A model generated the notes under the pieces. That model was not told the origin of the DNA and did no database searches. It saw only the letters and a list, made by a program, of their open reading frames with translations. The position numbers and the translations under genes were made by a program. A DNA stretch of 64,000 bases from Theobroma cacao (taxonomy: Eukaryota; Streptophyta; Magnoliopsida; Malvales; Malvaceae): NCBI RefSeq assembly GCF_000208745.1, contig NC_030853.1, forward strand, positions 23,453,282-23,517,281. Direction: 5' to 3'. Shown here in pieces: positions 1 to 12,570 of this stretch. Numbering within the stretch: position 1 is the first letter of the stretch; each line of letters begins with the position of its first letter.

Positions 1-2016
1 ATCCCATCTCGAATTCAATAATAAAAAATAAAATTTAACCATTTTTATATATTTTATCAATTAAAATTAAATTAATAAATTCAAAGTAACTATATATTTA
101 AATAATTTATAAATGAAAATAAATAATTTGTCAATTATAAATAATGCATACACCAAAAATAATATAAGAATAAAAGTAACTATTGAGAAATTACTTATAT
201 ATCCTTTCAAAAAAAAATTCATTATGTATAATTGAGTTCGGTTAATAGATACTCTAAGGTTACTATCCATACTTTATCCAAATTCGTTTCTAGAGCGCTA
301 ATCCTACTTAAACGAGTCAATATTGAGTATCCATTCACATACTATCCATTACTATCCTCATGCATAATGTATGAAAAATAATTAATTTTCTCATAAGTCA
401 TATTTAAAATTTTATGAATCTATATATTAGTAAACATTATATATATGGATCTGTTACAATTTGAATAAAAATGATATTTTCTGAATTATTTCATAGATCA
501 ATCCTTTGTCTTGGAAACTTTACTTTGTCAAAGTCAATTTTCTTTTCTTGCATTGAAGACAAAATGTAAGGTGGGAGATTTTGCACTTAACATCAAATGC
601 CTTTTAAAAGAATAGAGTGACATTAAGCTGTCGCCCAATGATTTAACTTTGATTTTTTTTTTTTTTGGTACGCTATCATTACCAAAGCATAATATATTTA
701 TATATCTTTTACTTATAAAATTAAATATAAAATAATAAAAAAAAGTTTAAATGAAATGTATGAAGCAGTTAGAGAATTGGAATATTAAATTTTAGTTTTA
801 AGAAAATGAAAAAGAGTGACAAAAGTTAAGATGAAATCTAAAATATATTATAAAAAAAAATTGAAATTTTTGTTGAAAGGTAAAATTAATGAGGTGGTAA
901 TTAAGATGTCACCAATAGAATGCAAACCAGATAATCCTATAATAAAGATGAAAATAATAAGACAGGAATTTGGTCAGACACAACCAATCGTAGAGCTAGC
1001 TAACCGACAGTTTGGACAGACAATCTGGGAATTGAGGAGTGGAGTGTTGAAATTCTCAACTATTAGATTCTTTACTGACGTTCTTTTCATGGCTGATAAT
1101 AATACGTAAAAATTCCAAACGGCAGCAGTGACACCATGCTACTTCTCTTTCTACAAGGAATTATTCATTATTTTCCTAAGGGAATTTATCTTATGGGTGG
1201 CCAGGGAATTTTTAAATCATTATATGGGAGATTTTAAACATTGTAGTAATTGAAAAATTAGTGCATAATTTTCTTGCTTAAATAACAAATGCATTTTTTC
1301 ATCATATAGAGTTAGAATGATGGATATATATATACATATATATTGAATAATTAATTATTTATTTTTTATAAATATTTTAATAGAACATTTGTTAAACGTT
1401 TAGCACTCTTGGAGTGTTTAAAAACTTTACCGATGTAGAAGATAAATTTTCATGTTTAAAATAATTAAAAGAGTTTAAAGCTTATGGAATGTCTATCCCT
1501 TATGATATAATTATTAAAATTAATAAATTAATATAATTACAAAATTAGACACATGTCAATCTATCTAGGAAATTTAAAAACTCAACTGTTATTGTACAAA
1601 AGAAAAATATGAGTTTTTAATAAATAAATGTTAATTTGTTCGATATTTGATTTTTTAACAAATAAATTTTATTTAGATATTTATTTTTTTTATGAGTAAT
1701 TGAACATTCAAAGTATAGACACCTTTAACATTTCTCTTTTCTAATACACTACTAACAATGGTAAATTGTCAGTTAATGGAAAGTTCATTGACTCTAACGT
1801 GGAATGAAAATTTTAAAATGGCAAGTTGCAATTATAGAAGTAAGAAAACCCCATGCCAAGGTGAAGATTAATTCATCCAAATATATAAAATGTTGAGTTG
1901 ATGTCATGATAAACTTAACTAAGAGACTTAGAAAGGACAAAAATAATTAAATACTATAAAGATCAACGACATTAATATATATCACAGTTTCTTTTAATAA
2001 GAACATAGAATCAGCT
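1..2016. other. AT-rich intergenic DNA, no supported gene
   Basis: The stretch is AT-rich with many homopolymer runs. Around 235-365 there is a slightly less AT-rich patch that looks like a decayed transposon end, but I could not assign a family. A 97-codon open frame at 816-1109 lacks any recognisable domain and is lysine/isoleucine rich, as expected for chance frames in AT-rich DNA. Nothing else is supported. The downstream region of UGT copy A begins just before 2017. Confidence 0.6.
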
Positions 2017-4415
2017 CTAAGTTCTTGTCAATTTAGAAACAAATTCATTGATGTTCTTGTCTGAACTTCCTCCTTCACTGACTGCCTCAATAGCTAATTG
2101 TTTCCATTTTTTAGCGTTTTCTTTCATTACTTTCCCCGTTTCCCCTTCCATTACTTGTCTTATGCAATACTCGATTTCATCTCTGTTCACGATCCCATTC
2201 TCATCAACCTCAACTCTGACCCCAACCTTCCAAACATCCTCAACAAACTTGGCATCCGTGGTTTGGTCAGTCCATTGCGGCATCGCCACCACTGGCACTC
2301 CCAAGCACAAAGCCTCGATGGTTGAGTTCCACCCGCAATGCGTGAAAAAGCAACCCACGGACTCATTCGCTAGCACTTGCATTTGGGGAATCCAGTTGGC
2401 GATTACGCCCTTATCCCCCATCTCTTGTACGAACTTGTTTGGGATTTTCGCTTCCTCGGATGATCGCACCACCCAAAGGAAATAGAAATTGCTTTGCTTT
2501 ATGCCCCAGGCAAGTTCCTCCATTTGTTTGACGCTTAGGTTAGCCATGCTGCCAAATGACACAAAAACAACAGATCCTGGTGGCTTGGTGCTTAGCCACT
2601 CGGTGCTGCTGGAGGAGTCTAATTTGAAGAGATTAAGATCATAATCCTCGTCAGTCTCCACTCTTTGGTCCAAGTACATGGATGGAATAGTTGGGCCGAT
2701 TGTCAACAATGGACTCACTTTCGACATGGACTCCACGGCCTGTTAATTAATCAATATTAACATCTCAATATTGAGATGAAACAGTCAATATTTATTAATC
2801 GGCGGCCCTACGGCTTTTGCCCTTTGGAGCTTACCGATTCTCCTAATAAAACAAACTTGAATAATGCCAGTCGAAGAAAATCGAATGATTGCAACGCCCC
2901 TTTTTTGTTGGATAAATATCTCTTTCACTTTCATATGTTGTATTATATATGTTTATAATTATCAATATACCTGATACATATCTATGATATTTTATAATAT
3001 TAATAAAAAATAATACAATGAAATATTATATCATATTAATTAAATATTCAAAGTGTATCATTCCATACCTATAATATGATTTATACCTATCGCTTGATAC
3101 ATGTGTAATACACGTATAATATGATTTATCCTATTTTATTTTTAAAATTTTTTTATTTATTTTCTTTTGGGTAAAAACATGAAAATCTAGTTTCAACCTT
3201 TCAGGTTTAGACTTCTAAAAAAAAAAAAGCCTATATTTACCCTTTTGATTTCAACATGTTATATATTTTTCAACTTTTAGTTAATAAATTGACATGAAAA
3301 TGCTTATTTTTTAAAAATTTATACTATTAAAAAACATGTTGAGGATTTAAATTAAAACAATAATCTTTTCAATTTATGTCATAAAACCCTAAATACTATT
3401 AAAGAATATAACATTTTAATTTTTTTTTTATTTTACATGTACATATGTTATTTATAATTAATTTTAAAATTTTTTTACCATACTTACAATACTCGACACT
3501 CAAAAATAAAATTTCAATACACAATACATATTTAACAATTATCTATATGGTATTTATAAATAAAATTAGAGTTGTGTTTCTTTTTTTCTTTTAGATTTTT
3601 GTGTTGACTTCATAGACTTTATGAGAGGCTTTGTTACCACAACTATGTTGTGCAATAGAAAGTTGTGCATTTGCAGTTAAATAATTATTTTTGCTAGGTA
3701 ATTAAATCAACAAAAACGATTATACATACATATATGCATACGCACTTTTCGATTGTAAAAGACATAGTACCTCATGCTCCAACTTGTAGAAGGTATTAAC
3801 AAGAACGAAATCCGCTTTGTCGGAATTAGAAAACTGACTCAACACCAGCTCGAAGTAAAATGGATATGAGCCCGCCACGTAAATGAAGGACGGCATATCT
3901 CGAAGCTGAAGCAATGGCAATCCAGGGATGGAGACTGGCTCTGAAGAAACCGGCAGACTCAATAATCCATGATGAGCATAATAGTATATGTAATTGACAG
4001 CACATGCCTGGGTAAAAAACGCTGCTCCCACTAAACCGAATTGCTTCGCTACATCCAGAGCCCACGGAAGGAAAGAATCATATATTACGCAATCAAAAGG
4101 GTGTGGTGAGTTCTTGTATTTGATGATGAGATCAGCTAGGGTTTTTGATCCAGCAGCTTCTAGCCGTTTGAGGTAGTCATGGATGCTCTCTGCTTCCGAG
4201 AAGCCGCCTTGGTCACAGCCGTCGGATATTGTGTCGAATTCCACGGAGCCTAAAGATTCAGGCTTCATGGTGTGGGAGATGAAGAGGGTGGTGGCAAAGG
4301 TTGCCTTGATTCCTTTAGAGGCCAAGCGCTTGGAGAATTGGAGCATCGGGTTAACATGACCTTGGCTTGGATAAGGAAGTGCCAAAACATGGGCTCTGTA
4401 AGCCTTCTTCTCCAT
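2017..4415 (-). CDS. UDP-glycosyltransferase, UGT74-like, copy A (two exons)
   Basis: Exons are complement(3771..4415) and complement(2017..2739), joined by GAG|GTACTATG donor and TTAACAG|GCC acceptor in phase 0, giving 455 residues, the normal size of this family. The N-terminal acceptor domain has the P-x-x-GHVNPM motif with catalytic His20 and the partner Asp113 in the YDSFLPW segment. The C-terminal domain carries the 44-residue PSPG sugar-donor box at about 331-374, from WIPQ to WTDQ with intact HCGWNS. A terminal Gln in the box usually means UDP-glucose. The family glucosylates small hormones and phenolics such as salicylate, auxin or jasmonate-like acids in the cytosol; the substrate here cannot be told. 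It is paralogous to the copy at 14609-16289. The intron (1031 bp) is enlarged by a repeat, and a hAT-like element begins only 118 bp upstream of the ATG. The coding sequence appears intact. Confidence 0.93.
2975..3555. repeat. AT-rich dispersed repeat inside the UGT copy A intron
   Basis: This segment aligns by eye with 6940-7580. Shared stretches include the CCTTTTGATTTCAACATG block (3240 versus 7259), the ATTTTACATGTA block (3431 versus 7442) and the end with ACTCAA...AATAAAATTTCAAT. The family is not recognised. It accounts for most of the intron size difference between UGT copy A (1031 bp) and copy B (304 bp). Confidence 0.65.
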
Positions 4416-4474
4416 TTCTTTCCCTTAATTTTCTCTCCAATTTATGATCTCCAACCATGTTGGGGTAAGCTGAG

Positions 4475-4481
4475 ATTTATA
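4475..4481 (-). promoter_or_regulatory. Putative TATA box of UGT copy A
   Basis: TATAAAT on the minus strand lies about 60 bp before the ATG at 4415. The equivalent gene at 16289 has a TATA box at a similar distance, which supports the assignment. The transcription start is not proven. Confidence 0.5.
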
Positions 4482-4532
4482 ATTAGAGAAAGGGTGAATA
4501 GGGGACCATTGCATCACTCCAATAGAAGAAAG

Positions 4533-5030
4533 CAGGCGCAGAGCCTGTTATGGGCCCCCCAAAATTTTAAAAAAATTTTATATACTATATAATTTTTTTA
4601 TAAATTTTCATAATAACCCTTCAAAATAAATTTTTGGTTAATAATTAATATAAATAAAGAATAACAAAATGATTTCATATACTTGACTCAATTTTAATTT
4701 TTTTTAAACTTTTTTTAATTTATAAAATTATTATTCATATTTATTTATTTTTATTCTATTTACTCATATATTCTAAATCTCTATAAATTTTCTTTCACAA
4801 ATTTTTACGAACCATCCATCATATTCTTTTTCTTTCTTTTTTATTATGTCATATGTGAATTCTATTTTCTACTTGTCATGTTTTTTTTTTCTGTTATGTG
4901 GATTTTATTTTCAATAATTTTAATCTTTAAAAGTAAATAAATTATTATATAATTTTCAAATATAAGTTACATTGTTGCACTATTGCTTAGAATTTCATCA
5001 ATAAATAATTTTTCATTCAAAATAACAAAT
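4533..5030. mobile_element. hAT-like non-autonomous element, truncated copy
   Basis: It begins CAGGCGCAGAGCC, similar to the CAGGGGTGGAGCC end of the element at 9563. The following roughly 450 bp match that element in order: a CCAAAATTTT block, AATAATTAATATAAATAAA, the TATTCTTTTTCTTTC block and the CTACTTGTCATGTT block. Similarity fades near 5030 and I could not find the other terminus, so the right end is approximate. Confidence 0.6.
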
Positions 5031-6230
5031 GCATTCTAGCATGTATGTTGCAAACTTTAAATAATAAAAATATACATACCAATGATAGAATGAAATAATT
5101 GTATTTCTTTCAAGAAAATTTTATTTATTATATATATTTTTAATGGCTCCCAAATAATTTTTTTAATAATTAATTTTATTATTCAAACTGTTTAATAAAA
5201 TTAGAGTCATTATGGTTAGTATATTACTAGTTAAGCTCAACAAATAAATTCTAAACTAATATGTTAAGCCTATCAAATTTTTTAAAAAAATAAAAGTGAG
5301 TCTACTAATCCAAACCTATTAAATTTTAATATAAATCTAAGCTTATCATAACATATTATATCTTAACAGTCTAATCTAATAGCTTATCATAACATATTAT
5401 ATCTCAATAGTTCAATCCAATTATCTAATATGTTAATTAGCAATTTAAGAGACAAATAGAAAATAAAAAGAGAGTTAGAACATACAAAGTAAAGAGGCAA
5501 TTTATTTGAGTTTAAAAAATTATTTTTTCTTTTACTCTTGTGCAAAAAGAGTGAGTGAGAGACTTCTTTTATAATTTCATTTAGTTATATATATAAATGA
5601 CATCATCATTACTGTTACTGTGTATTTTTTTATATGTTTAATGTCTTTTAAATTTTATTTAATTTTTTAAATAAGTAATAATTAAATTATATATGAAATT
5701 CTCTGTGTAATGTCTCTTTTTGTTTGACTTTTTTTGAAAATACTTCATTTTCTTTGAAAAAAAGTGACTTTTGCCCTTGTGGAGATAGAGAGAAAATCGC
5801 ATTTTAGCAATTTGGAAGTTGAACACTTTTCAACTGTAGGATAAAGGTTGCAATTTAATGCATTTATTGATTGGTGTTCTCAAGGACAATAATACTACTT
5901 ATATATATTCTCAACTCATTTGACATTGTTTGGAGATGTGTAAATTTGATATTTCAATATTTGGATGAATTTTGGTTATTTTTTTTTTTGCCATTTCAAA
6001 ACACAAAATTAATTTAAACATTATAGAGCTAACATTTTTGTATCTAAAAAAAAACAACAAATTATATATTTAATATGTGTGGGTGTGTGTGAATGTGTGT
6101 AAAATTTTATGTGTGTTGTAAGAGAGTTCAAGAAAAAAGAGGAAATTTGAACCTTAAATTTATTTTTCTTAAAAAAAAGCTCTTCAAAAGGGTAATCAAA
6201 TCTTGATTATTTATAAACACCTAAATATTT
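5030..6230. other. AT-rich intergenic DNA, no supported gene
   Basis: Apart from the short tandem repeat at 5341-5415 and a GT-rich run near 6074-6115, I see only AT-rich low-complexity DNA here. No open frame resembles a known domain. Confidence 0.55.
5341..5415. repeat. Two-copy tandem repeat, about 48 bp
   Basis: The string GCTTATCATAACATATTATA occurs twice in succession, followed by ATCTTAACAGT in one copy and ATCTCAATAGT in the other. It sits in AT-rich intergenic DNA and has no coding potential. Confidence 0.7.
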
Positions 6231-6309
6231 GGTTTATTGGTTGGTGCATGATCTCTTTGCGTAAAGAGCAAAATTTGAATCCCTCTCTCCTAATTATAAA
6301 AAAAAATCT
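6231..6309 (+). repeat. tRNA-derived SINE-like fragment, copy 1
   Basis: It contains TTGGTTGGTGCATGATC, then a B-box-like TTTGAATCCCT, then TCTCCTAATTATAAA and an A-rich tail. The same order and spacing recur at 54391-54468, where the B-box-like sequence is GATCGAATCC. This is the layout of a tRNA-related pol III promoter with a short tail. The SINE family is not identified. Confidence 0.5.
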
Positions 6310-6738
6310 TGATTATTTATAATTAAAAAATCAACTTTTTTAGAAGAAAAGAGAGAGACATCAATGACATATTTGTCAAACACAAACCCAATCATCAAAG
6401 TGAACTTCAAAACTCATAGGTACATAAAACTTCTTTATCTTCACTTGATATTTAGCTTCACATCTTATTTGATTTTTTTTTCATAATTTTAAGTCACTTG
6501 CTTAGTCTTATGCTATAAACCAAAAATCTTAATTTTTAAAATTTTCAAAATTAAATAATTTAACAATAAGAAAAAATTTAATATAAAAAATTTAATAAAC
6601 ATGAGATACAAATTTATGAAAAGAACACTAAAATACATCAAATGAGATAAAAAAATTTTGTTATCCATTTCATAGATTTATATATAATATTCACCTTCTG
6701 TTCAGGATTATTGTTATTGGATTACGTTATGCCGTTAT

Positions 6739-6742
6739 ATAC

Positions 6743-6773
<31 letters not shown>
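6739..6773. repeat. Microsatellite (ACAT)n/(AT)n
   Basis: About five ACAT units run into about ten AT units. It is a simple repeat with no associated gene. Confidence 0.9.
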
Positions 6774-6939
6774 ATTCAACTTCATTTCAGTGCTACTATT
6801 ATTGGATGGGACTAGATATAATTAAACCTATTTTCAATAAACACTATTCTTAGGTGTGAGTGTATACAATTGAGCCTCTTTTTTACTAACAAGAAGTTTT
6901 AGAGATGATTACAATCACACAAAACACGATAATTTCATA

Positions 6940-7580
6940 AAATAAAATATAATTATCAATATTATATAATACATAATATGTATTATATGATATAATACAA
7001 TATTAGTAAAAAACGATATATATTTATAACTGTATCACATTTAATTAAATATTGAAAATATATCATATGATATATAATACAAATTTTACGATATGAGACG
7101 TATTGTACAATATAGTTGATATACTTTTTATAAATTTAATTTTAATTAATTATTAAAATTTTTGTTATTTTATTATTTTTTTAGTTAAAATATGAAAAAC
7201 TTTTTTATGAATTTAAATGTTTAGATTTTAAACAAAAAAATAATAAAAAATTTTAATTCCCTTTTGATTTCAACATGATAAATGTTTTTTAATTTTTAAT
7301 TAATATGGAAAATATATATTTTATTTAAAAATATATATTACTAAAGAAAATTTTAAGAGTTTAAAGTAAAAAAATAATCATCTTTTTAATTTATGTGCTA
7401 TAATCTTAATTCTGTTAAAAATATAATATTTTTAAACTTTTTTATTTTACATGTATAAATATTATTCACAATTAATTTAAAATTTTTTATCATATATTAT
7501 GATACGATATGATACTCAATATTAAAAAAATAAGATTTCAATGTATAATACGCCTTTTGATTTAATAACTATAAAACAAA
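6940..7580. repeat. AT-rich dispersed repeat, second copy
   Basis: This is the longer copy of the family that also sits in the UGT copy A intron at 2975-3555. The right half aligns best. The left part is rich in TATAATAC/GATATA motifs. No protein-coding capacity is visible, so it is non-autonomous or a decayed fragment. Confidence 0.6.
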
Positions 7581-9412
7581 ATAATATTATCATTTAACAT
7601 GTCAATTGTAACCGCACAAAGGAGTTGTGAGATTTTATATCATCTACAGCAGCAATGTTTCATAATCAAATTTCCAAGTATTACTATCAACCATCATTTT
7701 CAAGAAAGTGAGATTACCTTGCTCTACAGGCTACATGTATTTCTTTTACTTTATGATTAATGAAGAAAATATGTTTAAATTTTAAAATGAATACTTAATT
7801 TATATACCCAAAGAACCACAACAAAATATTGAATACTTATAACTTTTCTTTTTGTAATTTGAAAATTTTGATATTGACAGGATTAATAAAAAATTTTTAC
7901 GACATGTGGGTTAAAGTCATACGAATTGTCTGTAGATGGCAGAGTTACTTTCATTAAGTAAAAATAATGTATAATGATTCTTATCAATTTATTAAAAAAA
8001 TAAAGAAAGAAAAGAAATAATGATTAGCAACAATGGTTGTTGTTTGCACGACTATCGTCCTCTAGTTAACTAAACGCGGTATTGCATGGACAATTACGAA
8101 TCTTTAAACGTCGTCAGTGACATCATCAAGTCCTCCGTCGACTCCTACTTCTTTCGTTTCTAATTTTACAATTTCTGCGTAAAGTGAATGAATCTACTCA
8201 TCACAATAATTATCACATGTTTTTGTTAAATTATCACAATAATTATCACATGTTTTTGTTAAAATAAGTATCATGTGCATCGCAATAATTATCACATGTT
8301 TATCTTAAATTAAGTATCATGTGCATCGATCCTAGCATTTAGTGTTTATTTTTAAATAAATAACAGTTAACAAGGGACATAATTTAATTACTTTCTTTTT
8401 TTTAATTGATTTTTGCTTGTTTGCAGATTACCACACTCCACTGCTTATACGTCCAAACATATGATGTGTTGCGACATTGGAACCCTCCATTTGTATTTTG
8501 AAGCATAAGAGCGGGTGTGAAGCGACAAGGTGCCATAAGTCTAGATTTAATTTCTTCCTCCTTTCTTTTTATTTTTTAAAAAACCATATGATCAAAGACT
8601 ACAACATTGGGACACAAAATTCAAGTTTGAAATTTCGTAGGATTAGGATATTCCAAACTCAAATTGATATTGTTGACTTTTTTGAATTGGTTGGTTATTT
8701 AGTATGCGTTGCCACAATCCAAAATGGATGTCATTGCTTTTTTACTTTCTTTTTCCTTACAATTCGGTAGGAACTTAGACTTATGTAAAAAGAGAAGCGC
8801 AAGCGTTTACACCAATTTAAGAAAAGAAAATGCTGCAAAATAATAGATTTATAGGGACAGAGTTTTTTGTTGCAAAGATTTCGTTCAAATATTCTCACAA
8901 ATTCTCAGCAAAAAATGATTTCAACACCATTTTACCAGAAAATTCAATGAATTTTTAACGAAATTTTTCAAAAATAACAACAAAATTAAAAGATTTAGAC
9001 ACTAATATTTCGTCAAAGATTTTATTGGATGTCCCCGAAGGGACAATATCTCGTCAAAGATATTTTCACAGACCATGTGAGAAAAAATATATTTAATTCA
9101 AATCTCTACACCTACCTCGCCGTTCCTCTCCCTCCCTGTCATTTCTTGTTCATGAAAAAGGATGATATTGCATGCCAATGATGGCTTTTTGTAATATACA
9201 TGCATAATATATTTCACATATATAATATGATGTATACTATGCTTCACATACTATATTCAGTTCTACGTTTTATTTCTTGATGTCTCTAATCCATATATAT
9301 TTGATTGTGGGCAAATTTCTCTTTGTTGTTTGTTAAAGACAGCTGGATTAGACAGAAAAATTAAATACTAATCCTTCCTTTACAAAATAAATATATAATA
9401 TGCTTTACATTA
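7581..9412. other. Intergenic DNA with small tandem repeat, no supported gene
   Basis: At about 8196-8330 a unit containing ATAATTATCACATGTTT occurs three times, the last two followed by AAGTATCATGTGCATCG. A 97-codon open frame at 8477-8770 has no recognisable domain and is not called. The rest is ordinary AT-rich sequence. Confidence 0.55.
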
Positions 9413-9562
9413 TCAAGATGGGCAGGTGGCCTCGGCCTTTTGGTAGGGTTCCTTCCACGTGCTGCCTCCTATCTCCTGTCTGGTGATGTTGTCCGGCTGC
9501 GTGTGTAATGACTTTGAGTGGCTGATCCGGTTGGGTTGACTTTCGGGAAGGATTCTTGTACG

Positions 9563-10340
9563 CAGGGGTGGAGCCTCCTTATTGTGACGTGGGGCCATGA
9601 CTCTCCAAAATTTTTAAAATTTTTTTCATAACATATAAAAATTTAAATTTTTTTATATATTTTATTATTAATTCCCTCAAAATAATATTTTATTTAATAA
9701 TTAATATAAATAAAAAATAATAAAATAATTTCACTTATCTCACTCAATTTTAAAATTTTTTAATTTATATTTATTTTTTATTTTCATATTATAAGTTTGT
9801 ATAAATATTTTTTCTCAAATTTCTACAAACCATTAATTATATTCTTTTTCTTTCTTTTTTATTATGTAATATATAGTAGTTACCTTCTACTTGTCATGTT
9901 CTTCTTTTTTATGTTACATAAATTTTCTTTTATATGATTTTAATTTTTAAAAATTAATAAATTATTATATAATTTTAAAATAGAAAATTGTAATATTACA
10001 TTGTTATTTAAAATTTTATCAACGTATCATTTTTTTATTAATCCCAATTATGTAAGAGAAAATTAATTTGAGTATATTTTTTTATATGATTTACCTTTTA
10101 TGTTTAGTTAAAATAAAATTTTTTTGAATATATAGTATTTAAATAATTCTGATTATATAAAAAAATTATTAATCTTATATATCGTTTTTAACTATTTATA
10201 TTTTATAAATTATAATTTTATATTTTTATTATCAATATTTTTATTATTAATTGAATTTAACATATTAATTATTTAAAATTTTTAACTCTTATTTAACTGT
10301 GTTTGACTCTTTTAATAAAATTTAGCTAACTCTATCCCTG
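9563..10340. mobile_element. hAT-like non-autonomous element, 778 bp
   Basis: The left end CAGGGGTGGAGCC and right end AGCTAACTCTATCCCTG form imperfect terminal inverted repeats. Flanks are CTTGTACG and CTTATACC, an 8-bp target duplication with two mismatches, the length made by hAT transposases. No transposase is encoded. The internal sequence matches the truncated relative at 4533. Confidence 0.7.
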
Positions 10341-10610
10341 CTTATACCTGCAGGATGTCATGTGCTGCGGTCTTTGGTGTGGAGGGGATACGACTTACCT
10401 CTATGGCCTGCGTTTCACTTTGCCCATCTTGCGTGTTATGCTGGTTGTGAACTCCTGCCGCTTTTAGAAGGGGGGAAGGTTCTTGTTTTCTTTCTGTTGT
10501 TTAAGGACCTTCGAAACGTCGATGGTTTCTTGAGGAATGGTTTGCAATGGGTGGTCTTCTGATTTGGTGCGTGTTCCCTGCTGGTGCAGTCAGGTTGTGG
10601 GGACTCTGAA

Positions 10611-12087
10611 CAGGGCCGGCCCTTGGGTGAAGCCCTTTAGCAAGGGCTTTAGGCCCTCAATTTGGAGAGGCCCAATTGGGAAAGATCTTATAATTTTATA
10701 ATAATTATAATATAATTAATTATATTAAAAATATATAAAGTAAAAAATAATTGTTATTTGCATTTATTTATCTCTAACGGTTATTTTTTTTCACTTTTTT
10801 TTCTATTTTCAATTAATATATTTAATGATTTTTAATAACTATTTTTTATATATATAACAAATTATTTATTTTTAATGTATAATATCTACTTTTGAATTTC
10901 TCTTTTCTCATTTGCATTTTCTTCCTTTAACTTCAATTTTCCTCTAAAAAATACATAAGATTTATTATTTTCATAAAATCGTGAGCTTCATTTGCGCTTT
11001 GCAATAAGCATTCAATAATTAAGTATTATTGTTTTGATCTTTACAAACCTTTTTACTTTAATTTAGAGTTTATATTATATTGTTATATTGTCTTTATTTT
11101 ATGTGATAGTTAATTTATTTGAATTAAAAATTTTGATTGTTGATTTTAATTATATTAGCTATGTAAAAAATATAAAATAATTATAATAGTTAAATATTTT
11201 TGTATCTCATAATAAATATTCAAATATGTCAAAACAAAAATATGAATATGGTTATTCAAAGCTTAAAAAAATGGAAGAATTGAAAGTTTAATGCAACCTC
11301 AAAAAGAAGCACTTGATAAATTTTTTACAAGTGAAAAAAATAATGAATTAGAAATTATTAATAAATGTCCCTTAAACGAACAAGTTAATAATCTTAAAAA
11401 GTTAGATGATGATGAAATACTAGACCAAGAAGTTAATGAAGAGATTCAAAATGATGACAGAAATCATGATGAAGAGGATCAACTTATTAATTTAATGATT
11501 GCATTCATAAAAATATTTACGACGCAAATCAATGGACAAATATTGATACAAATTTAAGAGATTTATTAGTAGAAAAAGTTTCAATTAAAGTTAATGATTT
11601 AGATTTTTCTAAAGATGAATTTTCAAGACATATTTTGGTTACATACTCTTTTCAAAATTTGGCAAATGGGGAGACATATGAAAGAAGATGGCTAGTTTAT
11701 TTAAAAGACTTAGATAGAGTATTTTGTTTTTGCTGCAAATTGTTTAATTTGGTTTCTAGTACAAGTAAATTAACTAATGTTGACACGAGAGATTGGAGAA
11801 ACTTTAGTACTAAACTTAAGAGTCATGAAATGAGTAATGAACATATTACTAATATGAGTTTTTGGATTGATTTAAAAATGAGATTATTGAAAAATAAAAC
11901 AATTGATAAAGTTGTTCAAGAACAAATAAAAAGAGAAAAACATTGGAAAAGAATATTAACAAGAATTTTGTTGTAGTAAAACTAGGATGGAAGAACTATG
12001 ATTTTTTTAATAATTTTTTTAATTTCAATAAAAAAATGTCATTTGAATATTTTACTTTAAATTTTTGAATTTATTGAGTCGCCCTAG
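10611..12087 (+). mobile_element. hAT deletion derivative with N-terminal transposase remnant
   Basis: The left end is CAGGGCCGGCCC; the right end reads GTCGCCCTAG. Flanks ACTCTGAA (10603-10610) and ACTCTCAA (12088-12095) form an 8-bp target duplication with one mismatch. It carries only the amino-terminal part of a hAT transposase (see 11226-11976), and the reading frame runs straight into AT-rich DNA leading to the right end. So the catalytic RNase H-fold and C-terminal dimerisation region were deleted. It was inserted in a LINE-like host. Confidence 0.75.
11226..11976 (+). pseudogene. hAT transposase N-terminus (TTF-type zinc finger, ZMYM1-like), broken
   Basis: Translation starts at ATG 11226 and changes frame near 11290 and again after about 11540. 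The recognisable region is 11575-11960, containing RRWLVYLKDLDRVFCFCCKLF, then DWRNFSTKLKSHE and NEHITNM. These are the hallmarks of the TTF-type zinc finger in plant ZMYM1-like hAT transposases. The reading frame stops at 11974, just after the WKRI segment that precedes the catalytic core in full proteins. The catalytic core is absent, so the product cannot transpose DNA. The C-terminal half of a related protein lies at the right edge of the window, in the opposite orientation. Confidence 0.8.
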
Positions 12088-12570
12088 ACTCTCAATGTGA
12101 TGCTAGTTTCTCTTTGCAACGGAATGCTTTGTCCTGGAGCGATGCTGATGTTGGAAACAGAGGTTCTAGGCTTCATAATACCGTTCTGTCTGGCGGTCTT
12201 GGACTGGGTTTGGCTTGAGAGTCAGTTCTTTTTATTCAAGTTCTAGGAAGTAATTTCTTATTTGCCTCGAGCAGATGGTTTTTGCTCTTTGTGATAGTTT
12301 GGCCTTTGTTTCTTGCTACAGGCCATGCTTTTGGACCAAGGCACTTTGTGCTTTTTCCTCTTTTGAGTTTTTGAGTCTTTTGTGTTTTTTTTTTTTTGAA
12401 CGGCCATCTTCCTCTTCATGTAGCAGTTAATTTGCTCATTGCGCAGACAAGAGACTTGACATGACATCCGGTAATATGGTTCAATAAATTCATCTTTCAT
12501 GTATATAATATGTTATATACATACATATATATATATATATGTATATTGTAAATGAATGCATGAGAACAAC

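Noticed and set aside
816..1109. 97-codon plus-strand open frame
   Set aside because: No domain, strongly Lys/Ile biased, in AT-rich DNA, and no splice or promoter context supports it.
2048..2485. 145-codon plus-strand frame
   Set aside because: It is antisense to exon 2 of UGT copy A, including its PSPG box.
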